Shown one piece after another: positions 5,514 through 7,783 of a stretch of 7,783 nt of DNA. A program made the translations under genes and the position numbers. Origin of the DNA: an uncultured Eubacteriales bacterium (GTDB lineage Bacteria; Bacillota_A; Clostridia; Christensenellales; Aristaeellaceae); assembly GCA_900553645.1 (NCBI GenBank), contig USEE01000057.1, positions 1 to 7,783 on the forward strand. Reading direction: 5' to 3'. Within the stretch, counting starts at the first letter, position 1. The number at the start of each line of letters is the position of its first letter. A model generated the notes under the pieces. It saw only the letters and a list, made by a program, of their open reading frames with translations, was not told the DNA's origin and ran no database searches.

Positions 5514-5978
5514 ATGCAGGATGGGCTGGCGGCGATGTGCGGCGCAAGTCCGGCCGAGCGGGCGAAACTGGGCGGCCTGCCCGACGATGCGCGCGGTATG
5601 CTGGGCGCGCAGATTGCATTTATGGCGCTGAGGCAAAGCCGCGCTATGCAGGAACTGAAGGCGTTTTCGCGGGAGGCGGGCGTTAAGGGCATTGGCGCGC
5701 TGGAGGAATCGTCCGATAAGGACGCGTGCACGGGCGGCAAGGCTGGCCCGGACAGCGAGCAGAACTCGCGCGAGCGCGTGATCAAGCGCCGCTCGGCGTT
5801 CGACGCGCGGCAGGAGATCGAGGCGCGGCTGAACAAGCTGGGCGATCAGATGCTAAAGGCTATCGAGCTGATGGTCGCGCTGGAGGAGCGCGGCGCGGAC
5901 TCGGGCGGCGATGCGCCGCGCACCTGCATATTGATACCTGACAATGGACGCGGCCGCGCGGAGCAGGAACGGGGGTGA
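5514..5978 (+). CDS. Putative phage terminase small subunit
   Basis: A 154-residue protein recognised mainly from position: it lies directly before the large terminase gene and overlaps it by four bases (GTGA), the usual place of a small terminase subunit, which recognises phage DNA and recruits the large subunit. No family motif is certain. The N-terminal 60 residues are Ala-rich and probably helical. Residues 62-90 are a polar, Gly/Ser-rich stretch. Residues 92-127 (RRSAFDARQEIEARLNKLGDQMLKAIELMVALEE) look like a long amphipathic or coiled-coil helix suited to oligomerisation, and the tail TCILIPDNGRG may contact the partner. The ribosome binding site GGAGG lies 7 bases before the ATG. Its Gln codons are nearly all CAG, like the first half of the next gene. 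It could instead be another phage head-start protein. Confidence 0.5.
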   Translation: MQDGLAAMCGASPAERAKLGGLPDDARGMLGAQIAFMALRQSRAMQELKAFSREAGVKGIGALEESSDKDACTGGKAGPDSEQNSRERVIKRRSAFDARQEIEARLNKLGDQMLKAIELMVALEERGADSGGDAPRTCILIPDNGRGRAEQERG

Positions 5979-7438
5979 GTAATACGGGCGAGGCAGAATT
6001 GCGCCCCGACGACGCAATAAGTTGCATATCACCTCAGCCGGGGCCACAGAGCGCGTTTCTCAGCTCGGATGCCGACATAGTAATCTATGGCGGCGCGGCG
6101 GGCGGCGGCAAGACTTATGCGCTTTTGATGGAGGCATTGCGCAACGTGGACGTGCCGGGCTTTGGCGCGGTGATATTCCGCAAGAATGCCAATCAGGTAT
6201 TGGCGCAGGGCGGGCTGTGGGATACGTCGCGCGCGCTGTATGCGGGGCTGGGGCAGATGCGGCTTACGCCGTCGCCGCGCTGGACATTTCCGTCGGGCGC
6301 GAAGATCTCATTTGCGTGTCTGGAGGACGACGCGGCGGTGCTGAAGTGGCAGGGCAGTCAGATTGCCCTTATCTGCTTTGACGAGCTGACGCACTTCAGC
6401 CGGGCGCAGTTTTTCTACATGCTGTCGCGCAACCGATCGACGTGCGGCGTGCGGCCGTATGTGCGCGCGACGTGCAATCCGGACAGCGAGAGCTGGGTAG
6501 CGGACTTAATCAGATGGTGGATAGACCCGGAGACGGGCTATCCGATACCCGAGCGCGCGGGGGTGAAGCGATACATGCTGCGCGCGGGGGACGAGCTATA
6601 CTGGGCGGGCAGTGCCGGGGAGCTAAAGGCGCGTTTCAGCGGGAGCGAATATGCGGATGTTCAGCCCAAGAGCGTGACGTTCATTGCGGCGACGCTTAGC
6701 GACAACCGGATACTAATGGAGCGCGACCCGGGCTACGCGGCCAACTTGATGGCTCTGCCCACGGTGGAGCGGGAGCGGCTGCTCGGCGGCAACTGGCGCA
6801 TACGACCGGCGGCAGGCATGTATTTTAAGCGCGAGCGCGCGCCTATCCTAACTGAAATGCCTAACGACATAATATCATATGTACGGGCATGGGACTTAGC
6901 GGCGGGCGAAGAACGAACGGGCAGCACGGCGGCCTACACGGCGGGCGTACTGATGGGCAAGCGGCGCGGCGGCGGATACGTCGTATTAGACGTAATCAAC
7001 CGGCGCATGAGTGCAAGCGGTGTACGCGCGTGCATCCAATCGACGGCTATTACAGACCAACTGCGATTCAAGCCTCTGCGCATACGCCTGAACCAAGATC
7101 CGGGGCAAGCAGGCAAAGACCAGGCTGAGCAATACCTAAAGCTACTAACAGGCCACGCAGTAAGCATAGTCCGAGAAAGCGGTTCCAAGCTAGTCCGCGC
7201 GGAGCCATTCTCAGCGCAATGGCAAGGCCTATCCGGAACATCGCACGGCAATGTAAGTCTACTGCCCGGTGAATGGAACGCCGAATACCTATCCCAACTA
7301 GAGGCCTTCCCGGACAGCAAATACAAAGACATGGTTGACGCAAGCGCCACGGCCTTCAGCGAGCTGGAAAGTCATGCCGGGGTTATACCGGCAAAGAGCA
7401 TTGGAGGGGTGGGGGCTACGTCACGATGGAGGATATGA
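5975..7438 (+). CDS. Phage terminase large subunit
   Basis: A complete 487-residue packaging motor that pumps phage DNA into proheads and cuts it. The N-terminal ATPase has Walker A GGAAGGGKT (39-47), Walker B ALICFDE (131-137, with catalytic Glu137) and the coupling motif ATCNP (165-169), ending at the conserved LLGGNWRIRPAAGMYFKRE (269-287). The C-terminal RNase H-like nuclease has RAWDLAAGE (304-312, Asp307), YVVLDV (335-340, Asp339) and KDMVDASATAF (451-461, Asp452/Asp455), so the metal-binding acidic residues appear present. The GTG start at 5975 overlaps the upstream stop codon, so translation is coupled; there is only a weak GCAGGA ribosome site. Codon use switches sharply at about residue 285: Gln is CAG 9 of 9 times before and CAA 8 of 9 after, and Glu goes from 12 GAG/2 GAA to 5 GAG/7 GAA. 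A recombinant origin is likely. No portal gene follows. Confidence 0.93.
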   Translation: MSNTGEAELRPDDAISCISPQPGPQSAFLSSDADIVIYGGAAGGGKTYALLMEALRNVDVPGFGAVIFRKNANQVLAQGGLWDTSRALYAGLGQMRLTPSPRWTFPSGAKISFACLEDDAAVLKWQGSQIALICFDELTHFSRAQFFYMLSRNRSTCGVRPYVRATCNPDSESWVADLIRWWIDPETGYPIPERAGVKRYMLRAGDELYWAGSAGELKARFSGSEYADVQPKSVTFIAATLSDNRILMERDPGYAANLMALPTVERERLLGGNWRIRPAAGMYFKRERAPILTEMPNDIISYVRAWDLAAGEERTGSTAAYTAGVLMGKRRGGGYVVLDVINRRMSASGVRACIQSTAITDQLRFKPLRIRLNQDPGQAGKDQAEQYLKLLTGHAVSIVRESGSKLVRAEPFSAQWQGLSGTSHGNVSLLPGEWNAEYLSQLEAFPDSKYKDMVDASATAFSELESHAGVIPAKSIGGVGATSRWRI

Positions 7439-7470
7439 CGGGGGAGTACGAGGGGTTACGAAGGGCTACG
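7411..7470 (+). repeat. G-rich decamers in 10-bp register across the terminase stop
   Basis: GGGGGCTACG (7411-7420), GGGGAGTACG (7441-7450), AGGGGTTACG (7451-7460) and AAGGGCTACG (7461-7470) share the form RRGGGnTACG or close to it and fall exactly on a 10-bp grid, three of them back to back. The exact decamer AGGGGTTACG recurs at 7554-7563. A 10-bp period is not a multiple of three and matches one DNA turn, so the pattern is not a coding repeat. It begins inside the terminase C-terminus and continues past the stop codon (7436-7438). It may be a protein-binding iteron or a packaging site; the function is inferred. Confidence 0.45.
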
Positions 7471-7471
7471 T

Positions 7472-7501
7472 GTTCTTTCTTTTTAGAAAAAAAGAAAGAA
7501 C
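7472..7501. terminator. AT-rich hairpin after the terminase gene
   Basis: GTTCTTTCTTTTT (7472-7484) pairs perfectly with AAAAAGAAAGAAC (7489-7501) around the loop AGAA, a 13-bp stem 34 bases after the terminase stop codon. It has few GC pairs and is followed by A-rich rather than T-rich sequence on the plus strand, so it is a poor intrinsic terminator by rule. On the minus strand the preceding tail is T-rich (TTTTTCTTTGG). It could be an mRNA end-protecting hairpin or part of a repeat. Confidence 0.45.
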
Positions 7502-7783
7502 CAAAGAAAAATCGATTGGCTGTTCTCCCGAATGGGTTACTTACGCTCGATTTAGGGGTTACGGGTTTCTTTATACGAGAGGCGGCGCGTGTATGCTGCT
7601 TTAAGATGCTTACTCGCTATGAGTCAGCGGCGTTTCTTTGGTACTATTATTTGTGGCTCACGCGATTTGGTATCTTGGGCGTTTCGGGATACCGCGAATC
7701 GAGGTTACTTATTTAGGAGGGTTTCGCCCGCGGTGAGTTCACCGCCACGCAAGCGGGGCGGCTCAGGGCAGATTCGGGGCGCT
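7502..7783. other. Hairpin-rich non-coding tail, no supported gene
   Basis: No reading frame here looks like a real protein. The region has a two-part hairpin (CGATT 7663-7667 with AATCG 7697-7701, and GGTATC 7669-7674 with GATACC 7688-7693). It also has a tight palindrome GCGGTGA-GT-TCACCGC at 7730-7745 and an imperfect direct repeat in which GTTACTTA then TTTAGG occurs at 7536-7556 and 7704-7717. A Shine-Dalgarno-like TAGGAGGG (7714-7721) lies 12 bases before a GTG at 7733 whose frame is open to the right edge, which could be the first codons of a gene but is only 17 codons long here. The density of small dyads suggests intergenic repeat elements. Confidence 0.4.

Noticed and set aside
5500..5637. 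Short frame from the ATG at 5500, with AAGGAG 9 bases upstream
   Set aside because: The peptide is Arg/Cys/Trp-rich (MEVRRCRMGWRRC...) as expected of an out-of-frame reading of the GC-rich gene starting at 5514.
5347..5836. Minus-strand frames over the terminase promoter and small gene
   Set aside because: They lie across a strong plus-strand promoter and a gene with a good ribosome site, and their peptides have shadow-type composition.
7335..7716. Two overlapping plus-strand frames after the terminase
   Set aside because: They read through the AT-rich hairpin (giving KKKEPKKN or KKERTKEK) and have no ribosome site or family resemblance.
7733..7783. Possible start of a portal or other gene at the GTG at 7733
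   Set aside because: The ribosome-like TAGGAGGG is 12 bases away, the start lies inside a palindrome, and 17 codons are too few to judge.
1..7783. CRISPR array, tRNA, rRNA, integrase or attachment site
   Set aside because: No regular spacer-repeat array, tRNA cloverleaf with TTC-type arm, rRNA segment or recombinase motif was seen on either strand, and no pair of long direct repeats flanks the phage cassette.

Overview
The window looks like chromosomal DNA of a fairly GC-rich Bacillota, most likely a gut-type Clostridia. The evidence is AGGAGG-like ribosome binding sites before almost every gene, sigma-A-type promoters, a dyad matching the Gram-positive SOS box, and MarR, nitroreductase, MATE and glucuronate isomerase proteins of clostridial flavour. 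The taxon is inferred from sequence feel, not from a search.

Layout. Bases 1-170 hold an elaborate inverted repeat and no supported gene. From 171 a promoter drives a rightward MarR regulator gene that overlaps a nitroreductase gene. These are followed by the start of a MATE efflux pump gene that appears to have lost its middle, leaving about 63 N-terminal residues joined out of frame to a possible C-terminal scrap. A bidirectional hairpin (1613-1644) separates this group from three leftward genes. Read from their own 5' ends these are glucuronate isomerase (uxaC, 5132 to 3726), an exported 210-residue protein of unknown function (3516 to 2884), and an exported PstS-type phosphate-binding protein (2581 to 1667). 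The two halves of the PstS protein are in the reverse of the usual order, which makes it a circular permutation. The gaps and internal hairpins suggest the three are separate transcription units.

From 5375 the window changes character. A near-consensus extended -10 promoter with a LexA-like palindrome at its start site reads into a two-gene phage cassette: a 154-residue protein in the position of a small terminase subunit, then a complete 487-residue large terminase with an intact ATPase and likely nuclease residues. The genes overlap by 4 bases. The cassette lies about 240 bp from the uxaC start codon and no portal gene follows. Instead the terminase stop codon is spanned by G-rich decamers in 10-bp register, followed by about 340 bp of hairpin-rich DNA without a convincing gene. 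The terminase changes codon use abruptly between its ATPase and nuclease domains, as expected for a recombinant gene. This could be the left edge of a prophage, a decayed prophage, or a small SOS-controlled packaging island; the window ends too soon to decide.
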